In this document: positions 9,727 through 18,173 of the stretch, one piece after another
Layout of the letters: every line of letters begins with the position of its first letter
Position numbering within the stretch: position 1 is the stretch's first letter
Origin: Bacillus sp. HF117_J1_D
GTDB lineage: Bacteria > Bacillota > Bacilli > Bacillales > Bacillaceae_C
DNA: 64,000 bases
Assembly (NCBI GenBank): GCA_009928435.1
Contig: JAABNQ010000004.1
Coordinates: 59,606-123,605, forward strand
Direction: 5' to 3'
Notes under the pieces: model-generated
The model's database searches: none
What the model saw: the letters and a program-made list of their open reading frames with translations, nothing else
Told to the model about the DNA's origin: nothing
Made by a program: the position numbers and the translations under genes

Positions 9727-10983
9727 GTGGCCGAAATTAAAGTACCTGAACTTGCAGAATCTATTATGGAAGGGACAATCGCTCAATGGTTGAAAAAGCC
9801 TGGCGATTATGTTGAAAAAGGGGAATATATTGTAGAGCTTGAAACGGATAAGGTAAATGTGGAGATTATTTCTGAAGAAGCTGGAGTTCTCAAAGAGTTA
9901 AAAGCAGAGGAAGGCGAAACAGTCAACGTTGGAGATGTAATCGCAATTGTCGACGAAAGTGCCTCAGCGGCACCTGCAGCCCCTGAAGCGGCTTCTCAGG
10001 AGCCAACAAAAGCTGAAAAAGTTGAACCTGTTGCTGCTCAACCAGCAGTCGCGCAGCAAGAGGAAAAGCAGGGGGAAGAATCAAAAGATCGCCCAATTGC
10101 ATCTCCAGCTGCTCGCAAATTAGCCCGAGAAAAAGGTATTGATTTAACAGAGGTCCCGACTGTCGATCCGCTTGGAAGGGTACGAAAACAAGATGTAGAA
10201 GGATTTTCAAATCAGCCTAAGCCTGTTGCGACACCTGCTCCTCAAGCGAAGCCTGCTGCAGCTGTTCAAGAAAATCCTAATAAACCTGTAGAGCGTGTAA
10301 AACTTTCACGCCGCCGTCAAACCATTGCAAAAAGACTCGTTGAAGTTCAGCAAACGGCTGCTATGTTGACTACATTCAATGAAATCGATATGACAGCAGT
10401 GATGGCATTGCGCAAACGCAAGAAAGACAAATTCTATGAAGAACATGATGTAAAACTCGGTTTTATGTCATTTTTCACAAAAGCTGTTGTAGCAGCATTG
10501 AAAAAATATCCTGCGGTTAATGCGGAGCTACAAGAAGATGAGCTTGTTTATAAGAAGTTTTATGATATCGGGGTAGCAGTTTCTACTGAGGAAGGCCTCG
10601 TTGTACCAGTTATTCGTGATTGTGACCGCAAAAACTTCGCTGAAATTGAGGATGACATTCTTACAGTTGCAAAAAAAGCACGTGATAATAAACTAGCCCT
10701 CAGTGATTTACAAGGCGGAACATTTACGATAACAAACGGTGGTGTATTCGGTTCGTTATTGTCTACACCTATTTTGAACGGAAGCCAAGTGGGGATACTC
10801 GGCATGCACTCCATTCAGACAAGACCTGTGGCTATTGATGCAGAAAGAATGGAAAACCGTCCGATGATGTATGTTGCCTTATCATACGATCACCGTGTCA
10901 TTGATGGTAAAGAAGCAGTCGGATTCCTCGTCACAATTAAAAAGTTGCTTGAAAATCCTGAAGACCTTCTCCTAGAAGGATAA
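9727..10983 (+). CDS. odhB: Dihydrolipoyllysine succinyltransferase, E2 of 2-oxoglutarate dehydrogenase
   Basis: Core E2 subunit that transfers succinyl to CoA. 418 aa. Residues 1-77 form the lipoyl domain with the modified Lys at position 42 (ETDKVNVE). An Ala/Pro/Glu-rich linker follows, then a peripheral-subunit-binding domain ([19 protein letters not shown], about 120-155). The catalytic domain contains [13 protein letters not shown] with the active-site His near residue 390. The start is GTG at 9727 because AGAGGAGG lies 6-7 bases upstream. A longer frame from 9586 adds 47 residues unlike any lipoyl domain. It is co-transcribed with odhA, and a strong terminator follows. Confidence 0.97.
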   Translation: MAEIKVPELAESIMEGTIAQWLKKPGDYVEKGEYIVELETDKVNVEIISEEAGVLKELKAEEGETVNVGDVIAIVDESASAAPAAPEAASQEPTKAEKVEPVAAQPAVAQQEEKQGEESKDRPIASPAARKLAREKGIDLTEVPTVDPLGRVRKQDVEGFSNQPKPVATPAPQAKPAAAVQENPNKPVERVKLSRRRQTIAKRLVEVQQTAAMLTTFNEIDMTAVMALRKRKKDKFYEEHDVKLGFMSFFTKAVVAALKKYPAVNAELQEDELVYKKFYDIGVAVSTEEGLVVPVIRDCDRKNFAEIEDDILTVAKKARDNKLALSDLQGGTFTITNGGVFGSLLSTPILNGSQVGILGMHSIQTRPVAIDAERMENRPMMYVALSYDHRVIDGKEAVGFLVTIKKLLENPEDLLLEG

Positions 10984-11012
10984 TGACTCCAAAAAGACGG
11001 AAAATAGAAGTG

Positions 11013-11049
11013 CACCCCAAAGTCATAAAATCTAACTTTGGGGTGTTTT
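11013..11049 (+). terminator. Terminator of odhAB
   Basis: Perfect 11-bp stem CACCCCAAAGT / ACTTTGGGGTG (11013-11023 with 11035-11045) followed by TTTTA, 30 bp behind the odhB stop. Confidence 0.9.
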
Positions 11050-11226
11050 ATTATGATGGATTATTTGTTGCTAGTGGTCTTGGAACAAAAGGGGGAGCTT
11101 GCTTCAAAAAGTGAAGATGATGACCCAAGAACCGACATAAGCAAACCGAAAGCGGTCGTAAGTGGGGTAGTTCACACTGTATCTACACTGATTAAAAATG
11201 AGAACCCTAAAGAGGAGTGCCAAACT

Positions 11227-11760
11227 ATGAACCTCGGAAAAGAATATTTAAAAGTTGTCCAAGAACGATTTAACAATGTCAAAGACCTCGGGGATAAGAC
11301 AATGAGGCAATTGTCGAACGAAGAAATTCACTGGAGCTTAAATGAAGCCTCAAATAGTGTTGCTATTATAGTTAAACATGTAAGTGGAAATATGATGTCG
11401 AGATGGTCCGATTTTTTAACTTCGGATGGAGAAAAATCTTACAGGAATCGCGACGGAGAATTTGAGAAGGATACAACATCAAAACAGGAGTTGATAAGAG
11501 CCTGGGAAAAGGGGTGGAATACTCTTTTTGAAACATTAAAGGCGTTAGGCGAGAAAGATTTATTAAAAAGTGTATACATTCGTGGCGAAAGTCATTCGGT
11601 ATTAGAAGCGATTGAAAGACAAATGGCTCACTATGCCTATCATGTAGGCCAAATTGTTTACATCGGTAAACAAATAAAAGGTGAGGATTGGGAAACACTC
11701 AGTATTCCGAAAGGAAAATCTGAAGAATATTTGCAAAAAATGTTGAAAAAAAATAGTTAG
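11227..11760 (+). CDS. DinB-like (DUF1572) protein
   Basis: 177-aa soluble helical protein of the DinB/YfiT-like four-helix-bundle superfamily. The family hallmarks are a first helix of the form LRxxLxxLxxE (EYLKVVQERFNNVKDLGD), the SVAIIVKHVSGNMMSRW segment, and the metal-binding His pattern MAHYAYHVGQIVYIGKQ near the end. Members are putative metal-dependent thiol transferases or DNA-damage-induced proteins. The exact reaction is unknown here. The start is ATG at 11227 behind AGAGGAG. The open frame upstream to 11038 runs into the odhB terminator and is not credible coding sequence. It is monocistronic. Confidence 0.8.
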   Translation: MNLGKEYLKVVQERFNNVKDLGDKTMRQLSNEEIHWSLNEASNSVAIIVKHVSGNMMSRWSDFLTSDGEKSYRNRDGEFEKDTTSKQELIRAWEKGWNTLFETLKALGEKDLLKSVYIRGESHSVLEAIERQMAHYAYHVGQIVYIGKQIKGEDWETLSIPKGKSEEYLQKMLKKNS

Positions 11761-11844
11761 AAGAGGTTACGCATGTTCAATTATCGATTGTGACAAGGAA
11801 CACTAAAAAAATCAGCGGCGTCGTCCTTGGATGTAGTTCCTTTT

Positions 11845-11868
11845 AAAAAAGCGTGCCATATGGCACGC
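11845..11868 (-). terminator. Minus-strand terminator (perfect 18-bp palindrome)
   Basis: GCGTGCCATATGGCACGC at 11851-11868 is a perfect palindrome. On the minus strand it is followed by TTTTTTAAAAGG. It is suited to end transcripts from the small Sda-like gene. Confidence 0.7.
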
Positions 11869-11930
11869 GGTCTTTAAAAGTAAAGAAAGTATACGATTTT
11901 TTTATCGTTTTCATTTCAAAAATCAGCTTT

Positions 11931-11972
11931 CCATGCCTAGCTCCAGGTACCCTGCGACTAGCGCTTTTTTCA
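11931..11972. repeat. Degenerate fragment of intergenic repeat R1
   Basis: The segment TAGCTCCAGGTACCCTGCGA plus the following CTAGCG resembles the central part of the repeat at 18020-18050 (AGCTCCAGCGCTCAGCGACT). Confidence 0.45.
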
Positions 11973-11977
11973 TGTTC

Positions 11978-12100
11978 TTACAGGTTTAATCCTCGTTTTT
12001 TGATTTCCATCTTCAGCAATCGTATCCAATCGGCACCATGATCATTCTTTTTCGCATCTCGGTAGGCTGCAACTAACTGTTCATTAGTCAAAATCTTCAT
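11978..12100 (-). CDS. sda: Sda-like sporulation histidine-kinase inhibitor (40 aa)
   Basis: Small gene with ATG at 12100 and TAA at 11978-11980. It is preceded on the minus strand by GAGGAGG about ten bases upstream. The product is MKILTNEQLVAAY... with the pattern of Sda: LxxEQL(V/I)xxY, a charged turn, then (D/W)IxLLxxEIKKRGL. Sda is a helical-hairpin protein that binds and inhibits sporulation kinases such as KinA when replication is perturbed. In B. subtilis it is 46 aa. The start, ribosome site and terminator are seen. The function is inferred from the short pattern and could be a related helical-hairpin peptide. Confidence 0.6.
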   Translation of the reverse strand: MKILTNEQLVAAYRDAKKNDHGADWIRLLKMEIKKRGLNL

Positions 12101-12330
12101 GCTAGCAAAAACCTCCTCAGGAAATTGAATTTTCATTTTTTATTGTACCTGTTTTCAGATAGATTTGAAAGCGTTTTATTGAATTTATTCTATCAAAATA
12201 TGACATTTTACGAGTTTTACCTAGTCAGCAGAAGACGCAGATTTCTGTAATTGCTGAGATGAAAGCCTATTGCTATTCCATTCAGTGGGGGGTCAAACCT
12301 CGGCTGAATTGAATCTGGGCGCAAAGAACA

Positions 12331-12386
12331 AAAGCGAAAGCGCCTGTTCATCGACGTACAGGCTGGACGACTCCTGACGAGATAGA
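12331..12386 (-). repeat. Repeat R1 unit A, inverted copy
   Basis: Its reverse complement reads TATCTCGTCAGGAGTCGTCC, then AGCCTGTACGTCGATGAACA, then GGCGCTTTCGCTTT. It matches the two direct copies at 17960-18016 and 18112-18168 at most positions. Confidence 0.75.
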
Positions 12387-12520
12387 GGAAAAAGAAAAGC
12401 GGAGAGTGCCTGCTTATCGGCGCAAAGCTAGACGAGCACTGAAGAAGGCGTAGTTTGCCTTCAACAGCGTTTGGCTTATGACCTCGAGCCGATGGCACTC
12501 GCAGCTGGACAACACGATGA

Positions 12521-12600
12521 GCCGAAGGCGAATCGATGTTGACTTATCGGAGGAAGGAAGAGGAAGTCTGCTAGTCGATAGGCGCTGGAGCTGGACGCAG
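12521..12600 (-). repeat. Repeat R1 unit B, inverted copy
   Basis: The reverse complement carries GTCCAGCTCCAGCGCCTATC, GACTAGCAGACTTCCTCTTC and CTTCCTCCGATAAGTCAACA. It is nearly identical to the plus-strand copy at 18020-18090. Confidence 0.8.
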
Positions 12601-12660
12601 CATAATCTGATAAACAAATTATACAAAAGCATAGATTTTTATCATTTCCTATACCATGAT

Positions 12661-12685
12661 AAAAAAGAGCCCCTCAAAGAGGGAC
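12661..12685 (-). terminator. Terminator of aldehyde dehydrogenase gene
   Basis: On the minus strand GTCCCTC-TTT-GAGGGGC (12685 to 12669) is followed by a six-T run. It lies 14 bp beyond the aldH stop. Confidence 0.85.
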
Positions 12686-12698
12686 CCTGCATAAAGTG

Positions 12699-14183
12699 TT
12701 ATTTCATCGAAATCCAAACACTTTTGACTTCGGTATAGTTATTCAGAGCATATGAACCCATTTCTCTACCAAGTCCTGATTGCTTAAATCCGCCGAATGG
12801 AGAAGCTGCGTCAAAGGCATTATAGCAGTTGACCCAAACAGTTCCGGCACGGAGACGACTTGCAACGTAATGGGCATTTGCTACATCCCGTGTCCAAAGT
12901 CCAGCTGCCAGTCCATATTCGGTTCTATTTGCGCGCTCAATCAACTCATCGAGATCTTCGAATGGCAGTGCAGATATGACTGGTCCAAAGATTTCTTCTT
13001 TTGCGATCGTCATTTCGTCATTGACATCCGCAAATATGGTTGGCTCTACGAAATAACCTTGATCCTGTGGCTTTTGTCCACCAGCAAGAAGCTCGGCTCC
13101 TTCACTTACACCTTTTTCAATATAATTCAAAACCCGGTTTTGCTGCTCAGCAGAAACGAGTGGTCCCATTTCGGTATCTTGGTTTAAACCAGCACCTTGT
13201 TTAATACTTTTCGCATGGGAAGCCATATCAGCCATTACATTATCAAAGTTTTTCTTTTGAATGAATACCCGAGAACCAGCGGAGCACACTTGTCCTTGGT
13301 TGAACATGACCCCATTCAATGCACCTGGAATGGCTTGAGTTAAATCCGCGTCAGGAAGGATGATATTAGGTGATTTTCCACCTAGCTCCAAAGTAACGCG
13401 TTTAACTGTTTTAGCACATTGTTCCATGATTTTCTTTCCAACTTCTGTGGATCCTGTAAACGCAATTTTGTTCACATCTGGATGATTTACAAGTGCAGAA
13501 CCTGCAGGCTCACCAAAGCCTGGCACAACATTAACAACACCTGGAGGGAATCCAGCTTCTTCCACCAGTTCAGCTAAGTATAAGGCGGAAAGCGGCGTTT
13601 GCTCCGCCGGTTTTAATACGACCGTACATCCTGTGGCTAGAGCTGCCCCAATCTTCCACATTGCCATCAATAAAGGGAAGTTCCAAGGGATGATCTGCCC
13701 TACAACACCTACTGCTTCATGTCGTGTGTAGTTAAAAAATGGTCCTGCTACAGGAATGGTTTGTCCTGTAATCTTTGTGGTCCAACCTGCATAATAGCGC
13801 AAATGTTCAATGCATAGTGGAAGATCCGCATTCATTGTTTCCCGAATCGGCTTCCCGTTATCTAGCGTCTCAAGCTGTGCGAGTTCCTCTTTATTTTCTT
13901 CTAACAGGTCGGCTAGCTTGTAAATGAGTCTACCTCTTGCCGCAGCACTCATTTTGGACCATTTTCCTTCATCAAATGCTTTGCGTGCAGCTTTTACCGC
14001 ACGATCTATATCTTCTGCACCTGCTTCATATACAGTAGCGAGTGTTTCTCCGGTCGCAGGGTTTGGAGTGTCAAAAGTTTTACCCTCGGCGCTTTTAACA
14101 AATTCACCATTAATATAAAGGTTTTTTGTCCCCTGTAAAAACTTTTCTACTTTCTCTTTTACATCCATTGTTACTTGGCTCAT
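12699..14183 (-). CDS. NAD(P)+-dependent aldehyde dehydrogenase (DhaS/AldA-like)
   Basis: 494-aa cytoplasmic class I aldehyde dehydrogenase oxidising an aldehyde to its acid. The catalytic Cys is in FNQGQVCSAGSRVF near residue 300, the general-base Glu in VTLELGGKSPN near residue 266, the cofactor loop in FTGSTEVGKKIM, and the Asn in IIPWNFPLLM. The C-terminal oligomerisation segment ends SPFGGFKQSGLGRE. ATG 14183 follows AAGGAGG. Similarity is closest to the DhaS/ALDH1 group with broad aldehyde range, and the substrate is not set by the sequence. A cre-like site about 40 bp upstream suggests carbon catabolite control. Monocistronic. Confidence 0.92.
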   Translation of the reverse strand: MSQVTMDVKEKVEKFLQGTKNLYINGEFVKSAEGKTFDTPNPATGETLATVYEAGAEDIDRAVKAARKAFDEGKWSKMSAAARGRLIYKLADLLEENKEELAQLETLDNGKPIRETMNADLPLCIEHLRYYAGWTTKITGQTIPVAGPFFNYTRHEAVGVVGQIIPWNFPLLMAMWKIGAALATGCTVVLKPAEQTPLSALYLAELVEEAGFPPGVVNVVPGFGEPAGSALVNHPDVNKIAFTGSTEVGKKIMEQCAKTVKRVTLELGGKSPNIILPDADLTQAIPGALNGVMFNQGQVCSAGSRVFIQKKNFDNVMADMASHAKSIKQGAGLNQDTEMGPLVSAEQQNRVLNYIEKGVSEGAELLAGGQKPQDQGYFVEPTIFADVNDEMTIAKEEIFGPVISALPFEDLDELIERANRTEYGLAAGLWTRDVANAHYVASRLRAGTVWVNCYNAFDAASPFGGFKQSGLGREMGSYALNNYTEVKSVWISMK

Positions 14184-14220
14184 TGAATTCCTCCTTAAAG
14201 ATAGTTTCCAAGGAAAAGAC

Positions 14221-14236
14221 AGGTAACCGCTTCCAA
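14221..14236 (-). promoter_or_regulatory. cre-like CcpA site upstream of aldehyde dehydrogenase
   Basis: On the minus strand TTGGAAGCGGTTACCT matches the loose cre consensus WTGNAANCGNWNNCW except the last base. It is located 38-53 bp before the start codon. Inference only. Confidence 0.4.
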
Positions 14237-14414
14237 TTATAAGTTTACTATGAATATAAAGAATTTACAAATGGAATGAATAGAAAATTTATCATCATAA
14301 ACTGACAAGTTTCGGGATTCATAAAATTATTTATCGATGATTATTATTTTTTCTTACTATTTTCGTTTGAACATTCTATAATGAATATATTAGGAGAAAG
14401 AAGGAGGCAATTTT

Positions 14415-14948
14415 ATGTTTGATGAAAGAACTGCGCTAAAGCTAAGATTAGAGCAAATGCAGGATGCAGAAGAGAGATTGCTTAGGGAGTTCCAAAAGGA
14501 AAGGGCTTTCATATTCTCACGGTTGCGTGAACTTGATAGAGAGGAAGGTCTGAAAACAGCAGCTAAGGAGGAAGAAACTCAATATCTACCGCCTGCCAAA
14601 AACTATTTGAAAGCACCGGGTGATAATATGGATCATACCAGTTCGCCATCAAGAAGGGCAAGACCATCCCGAAGAAGCAAAACGACTAAAATGCGAGATA
14701 TTGCCATCTCAATTTTAAAAACACAGTCTGCCCCCATTCGAGGCATTGAATTAAAAAGGGAGATTGAGGAGCAGACGGGGCTTCAAATCGCCAACATGAC
14801 CACATTTATGAATACGATTACAAAAGCAGATCCAAATATTATGAAAATAGGGCGTGGCTTATATACATACAGTCGAGAGCCGCAAGCATCGAAAACTATC
14901 TTTCTAGGGACTGACGAAATAGATGAAGCTCCGAGCAATGAACCATAA
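14415..14948 (+). CDS. rok: Rok-like nucleoid-associated xenogeneic silencer
   Basis: 177-aa DNA-binding repressor. In Bacillus, Rok binds AT-rich foreign DNA and silences it, and controls comK and other loci. The N-terminal MFDERTALKLRLEQMQDAEE parallels the Rok oligomerisation helix, running as a coiled coil to about residue 45. A basic, Arg/Ser-rich linker follows (residues ~75-95, RRARPSRRSKTTK). The C-terminal winged-helix domain covers about 97-160 (SAPIRGIELKREIEEQTG, NMTTFMNTI). It follows AGAAGGAGG with good spacing and is monocistronic with its own terminator. Confidence 0.87.
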   Translation: MFDERTALKLRLEQMQDAEERLLREFQKERAFIFSRLRELDREEGLKTAAKEEETQYLPPAKNYLKAPGDNMDHTSSPSRRARPSRRSKTTKMRDIAISILKTQSAPIRGIELKREIEEQTGLQIANMTTFMNTITKADPNIMKIGRGLYTYSREPQASKTIFLGTDEIDEAPSNEP

Positions 14949-14974
14949 GCATGCTGAAAACAGCACGCTTTTTT
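14947..14974 (+). terminator. Terminator of rok
   Basis: AGCATGCTG pairs with CAGCACGCT (one mismatch) around AAAA, followed by a seven-T run starting within the stem end. Confidence 0.8.
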
Positions 14975-15043
14975 TCTTTGCCACTGATTTGTTAAAATGG
15001 TGAAGAAAGAAATTGAATTGCTAAAAAGGAAGGATTGTTCACG

Positions 15044-15919
15044 TTGAATCTTGTAGACCTGCCCAGTGATATTCAAAATATGGTAGAGAAGAGAAAGCGG
15101 GCATTCTCTTATTACCACGAGGAGTTAATTGGCGAACATAGATTTCTGTCAGAAGACCAGACGATCTTTCAGGATGTGATCATAGCATTATCTCTCGGAA
15201 AAAATGTTTTATTAAAAGGTCCGACTGGCTCTGGTAAAACAAGGCTCGCGGAGGCACTGTCGAGTTTCTTCAGTCAGCCTATGCATAGTGTTAACTGCTC
15301 CGTCGATACGGATACGGAAGCGCTTCTTGGCTTTAAAACAATTACACAGAATGACGGAGTGAGCAGGATTGATTTTATTGAAGGACCTGTCATCAAAGCA
15401 ATGGAGAAAGGCCACTTGCTTTATATAGATGAAATTAACATGGCAAAGCCTGAAACACTACCTCTGTTAAACAGCATATTGGACTATAGAAGAATGCTGA
15501 CGAATCCTTTGACAGCTGATGTCATACGTGCTAAGGAAACCTTTGGTGTGATTGCGGCGATTAATGAAGGCTATGTTGGGACTGTTCCAATGAATGAAGG
15601 ATTGAAAAATCGATTTATCGTAATCGATATCCCCTATGTGCAAGGGGAAATATTGAAGGATGTCATCAAACAAGAGAGCAAATTACTAAATGAGAAAATG
15701 ATTGAACAATTTGTCCAATTATCCGCCGATTTGCTAGTTCAGGTAAAGAGTGGAATCATTCCAGAGGAAGCGGCATCTATTAGGGCTCTGATTGATACTT
15801 GTGATCTTGCTGTGTATATGGATCCTCTCAGGGCTGTTCGAAGGGGAATATCTGACAAATTAGAGGAAGAGCGGGAACAGGCAGCTGTGTTAAATATTGC
15901 CTCAACGCTATTTAAATAG
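15044..15919 (+). CDS. MoxR-type AAA+ ATPase (NorQ/YojN-like)
   Basis: 291-aa AAA+ ATPase of the MoxR/CbbQ/NorQ class. These act as chaperones with a VWA-domain partner to insert metals or activate enzyme complexes. Walker A is [14 protein letters not shown] near residue 58, Walker B is [16 protein letters not shown] near residue 122, and sensor 1 is [13 protein letters not shown] 15044 is chosen because AAAGGAAGGA lies about ten bases upstream, while the TTG at 15035 is only one base from it. The VWA gene starts 11 bp after the stop, so the two form an operon. The B. subtilis yojN/yojO pair is the likely counterpart. The client is unknown. Confidence 0.85.
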   Translation: MNLVDLPSDIQNMVEKRKRAFSYYHEELIGEHRFLSEDQTIFQDVIIALSLGKNVLLKGPTGSGKTRLAEALSSFFSQPMHSVNCSVDTDTEALLGFKTITQNDGVSRIDFIEGPVIKAMEKGHLLYIDEINMAKPETLPLLNSILDYRRMLTNPLTADVIRAKETFGVIAAINEGYVGTVPMNEGLKNRFIVIDIPYVQGEILKDVIKQESKLLNEKMIEQFVQLSADLLVQVKSGIIPEEAASIRALIDTCDLAVYMDPLRAVRRGISDKLEEEREQAAVLNIASTLFK

Positions 15920-15930
15920 AGGTGGCAGGT

Positions 15931-17853
15931 ATGCATCGTTTCATTGCATTCAATGACGAAAAAGCCGACACGCTTCTGATGCTGGAACTCACAGATTTGG
16001 CTAAAACTCTTACAAAATCTGCATGGTATGAAGCTGAAATTCGTGCACATTCCTACTTAAGCAAAAGAGAGCAAAAAGTCTTTGTGAGTCATTTCTGGAA
16101 TCATCGCCCTGATTGGGTAAAAAAGTCGGGGATGAAAAGTGATGTTTATTTGCGTGCGTTGGGGAATGTGAATTTTACTGATTTCCAGGATGTTGAACTA
16201 TTCAGGGATATCATATCTACTTCCCCGATTCCGCGTTTTGCCGGGCAACTCTTTATCCTTGCTGAAGACTTAAGAATAGAGGAGTTGTGTAAAAAGGAAA
16301 GGCCGGGAATGGCATTTGAATTCAAGGTTCGACGCAAAATATACAAAGAATATTTCGAGTCCCAATTGGTTGTGAATCTGGAAAGGAATCTTTTTATAGA
16401 TGCTTTGTTCAACATGATTTATTTAAGCTTGAACTCTGAAAGCCCTATTCTAACAATGCCCTCCTTCCATTCGGAAATCGACGAAGGCATCCCCTTAATC
16501 CGTGGTGAACTTGAAAATCTCTATGATACTCAATCAACCAAATCAGTTGCAGATGTTTGTCTCAAGATCGTGGAACGGGTGGGCCAGCTCATCAATACAG
16601 ATATGATCAATGAATACTATCATCTACCTGGACAAGAACAAAATCTACTTGGCGTCATGTCATATTCAGATCTGTTAAGAAAAGATTCGTTACAAAATGA
16701 TGATACGACAGTGAAAAAAGCCGGTGGAGATGAACAGGTGCATGAAGAAGAGATGAGAACATGGCATCGGGAAACAGAAAGTCCAGGAAAAAGTTTTATG
16801 CAATTTAATCTGGATCAGGGAACTAGGACGGATATTCCCGGCGGAAGTGAACGAGAGGGGGAGGAAGGGGATCAGGCGCTTGGAATTGTACAAGGGAGGA
16901 GCGTGCAAACAGATAAAAAGGAATATGACAGAATGGAATTGACCAGTATGGGTGAGCTTGATACTTCCATTGGAATTGGAAAAAATAAATATGGTACATC
17001 CAATAAAAATGCACGATCCGTTTTTCTAAAAGCCGGAAGACCGAGTAAAGAGGCTCTAGCTGAGTATGGGAAACTGGAAAAAGAAGTGAAATTTTATCAT
17101 AAAAAACTAAAAAATATCATTCAGCGCATAATGGAAAAGAAAGAGACTGACCATCGAAGCCATCTGCAAATGGGACGGCTTGGAAAGAGTCTTTTACCTT
17201 TCTTTACGGATGAAAATCCGAAGCTATTCTATAAAAAGGCAGAACCCAGTAAGGAAATTGATGCATCGTTCATTCTTCTAGTAGACTGCTCAGCGTCTAT
17301 GTTTGATAAAATGGAAGAGACAAGGCGTGGCATCATCTTATTTCATGAGGCATTGAAATCTGTCGGTGTACCGCATGAAATCATCGGTTTTTGGGAGGAT
17401 GCCAACGAATCAGCCAAGGACGACCAGCCAAATTATTTTTTTCAGGTCATTCCATTTTCCATGTCCCTGCAACATAAAACAGGTCCGGAAATCATGGAAT
17501 TGGAAGCCATGGAGGATAATCGAGATGGGTATGCCATTAGAATCGTTGCTGAAAGGCTGCTTGAAAGAAAAGAGAAACAAAAGTTTTTAATTATTTTTTC
17601 GGACGGGGAGCCTGCGGCATTTGATTATAACAATGGAATTGTGGATACCCACGAAGCCGTCATGGAAGTCCGTAAAAAAGGGATAGACATTTTTAATATA
17701 TTCCTGTCTACGTCTGGTTTAGAATTTGAACAGAAAAAAGTTTTTGAAACTATATATGGCAATCGCAGTATTATTGCTCCTTATGTGGAAGAACTGCCTG
17801 ATGTACTGTTCCCTTTGCTGAAAAAAATCTTAACTAATTCAATCAATACGTAG
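15931..17853 (+). CDS. VWA-domain protein, partner of MoxR ATPase (NorD/YojO-like)
   Basis: 640-aa protein. The C-terminal von Willebrand A domain (about residues 445-635) has an intact MIDAS motif DCSAS (SFILLVDCSASMFDKM) and a FSDGEPAAFDYN segment. The N-terminal ~250 residues are helical and resemble NorD/CobT-like proteins. A charged, low-complexity linker (about 250-330) joins the halves. ATG 15931 follows GAGGTGG at proper spacing. It lies directly behind the MoxR gene and works with it in the usual MoxR-VWA chaperone pairing. Which enzyme they activate cannot be told here, since no nor or cob genes are adjacent. Confidence 0.83.
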   Translation: MHRFIAFNDEKADTLLMLELTDLAKTLTKSAWYEAEIRAHSYLSKREQKVFVSHFWNHRPDWVKKSGMKSDVYLRALGNVNFTDFQDVELFRDIISTSPIPRFAGQLFILAEDLRIEELCKKERPGMAFEFKVRRKIYKEYFESQLVVNLERNLFIDALFNMIYLSLNSESPILTMPSFHSEIDEGIPLIRGELENLYDTQSTKSVADVCLKIVERVGQLINTDMINEYYHLPGQEQNLLGVMSYSDLLRKDSLQNDDTTVKKAGGDEQVHEEEMRTWHRETESPGKSFMQFNLDQGTRTDIPGGSEREGEEGDQALGIVQGRSVQTDKKEYDRMELTSMGELDTSIGIGKNKYGTSNKNARSVFLKAGRPSKEALAEYGKLEKEVKFYHKKLKNIIQRIMEKKETDHRSHLQMGRLGKSLLPFFTDENPKLFYKKAEPSKEIDASFILLVDCSASMFDKMEETRRGIILFHEALKSVGVPHEIIGFWEDANESAKDDQPNYFFQVIPFSMSLQHKTGPEIMELEAMEDNRDGYAIRIVAERLLERKEKQKFLIIFSDGEPAAFDYNNGIVDTHEAVMEVRKKGIDIFNIFLSTSGLEFEQKKVFETIYGNRSIIAPYVEELPDVLFPLLKKILTNSINT

Positions 17854-17885
17854 GGGCATAAGTCCAAATAAGATGGATCAAAGTT

Positions 17886-17920
17886 AAAACCCAAGAATGT
17901 CAACTATTCTTGGGTTTTAT
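17886..17920 (+). terminator. Terminator of MoxR-VWA operon
   Basis: Perfect 13-bp stem AAAACCCAAGAAT / ATTCTTGGGTTTT (17886-17898 with 17906-17918), followed by ATTA. Confidence 0.8.
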
Positions 17921-17959
17921 TACTATGGCTTTTGGGATGAAACAAAGCTTTTCTTTTTT

Positions 17960-18016
17960 TATCTCGTCAGGATTCGTCCAGTCTGTACGTCGCTAAACGA
18001 GCGCTTATGCTTTTCT
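17960..18016 (+). repeat. Repeat R1 unit A, copy 1
   Basis: TATCTCGTCAGGATTCGTCC and the following AGTCTGTACGTCGCTAAACG recur almost exactly 152 bp downstream (18112-18168). An inverted copy lies at 12331-12386. Confidence 0.85.
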
Positions 18017-18019
18017 ATT

Positions 18020-18100
18020 GTCCAGCTCCAGCGCTCAGCGACTAGCAGACTTCCTCTTCCTTCCTCCGATAAGTCAACATCGGCTCGCCTCTGGCTTCGC
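18020..18100 (+). repeat. Repeat R1 unit B
   Basis: Flanked by two unit-A copies, giving an A-B-A composite. GTCCAGCTCCAGCGCTCAGC and CTTCCTCCGATAAGTCAACA recur inverted at 12521-12600. Confidence 0.85.
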
Positions 18101-18111
18101 CGTGTTTCCTT

Positions 18112-18168
18112 TATCTCGTCAGGCCTCGTCCAGTCTGTACGTCGCTAAACGAGCGCTTACGCTTTTCT
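18112..18168 (+). repeat. Repeat R1 unit A, copy 2
   Basis: Near-identical to 17960-18016. It ends a few bases from the stop codon of the TPM-domain gene, so that gene's 3' end abuts the repeat. Confidence 0.85.
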
Positions 18169-18173
18169 TTTCA

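Larger units (their letters stand above)
12101..12660. other. Gene-free gap filled with repeat sequence
   Basis: About 560 bp without a gene. From 12300 to 12600 it consists of GC-richer repeat R1 units in inverted orientation relative to those at 17960-18170. Frames across it reflect repeat sequence and lack ribosome sites. Confidence 0.6.

Noticed and set aside
11038..11226. Long N-terminal extension of the DinB-like gene
   Set aside because: It begins in the odhB terminator, lacks a ribosome site and family similarity. ATG 11227 behind AGAGGAG is the better start.
12217..12738. Several open frames of 70-90 codons in the gap before the aldehyde dehydrogenase gene
   Set aside because: They fall in repeat R1 sequence and overlap each other on both strands, without ribosome sites.
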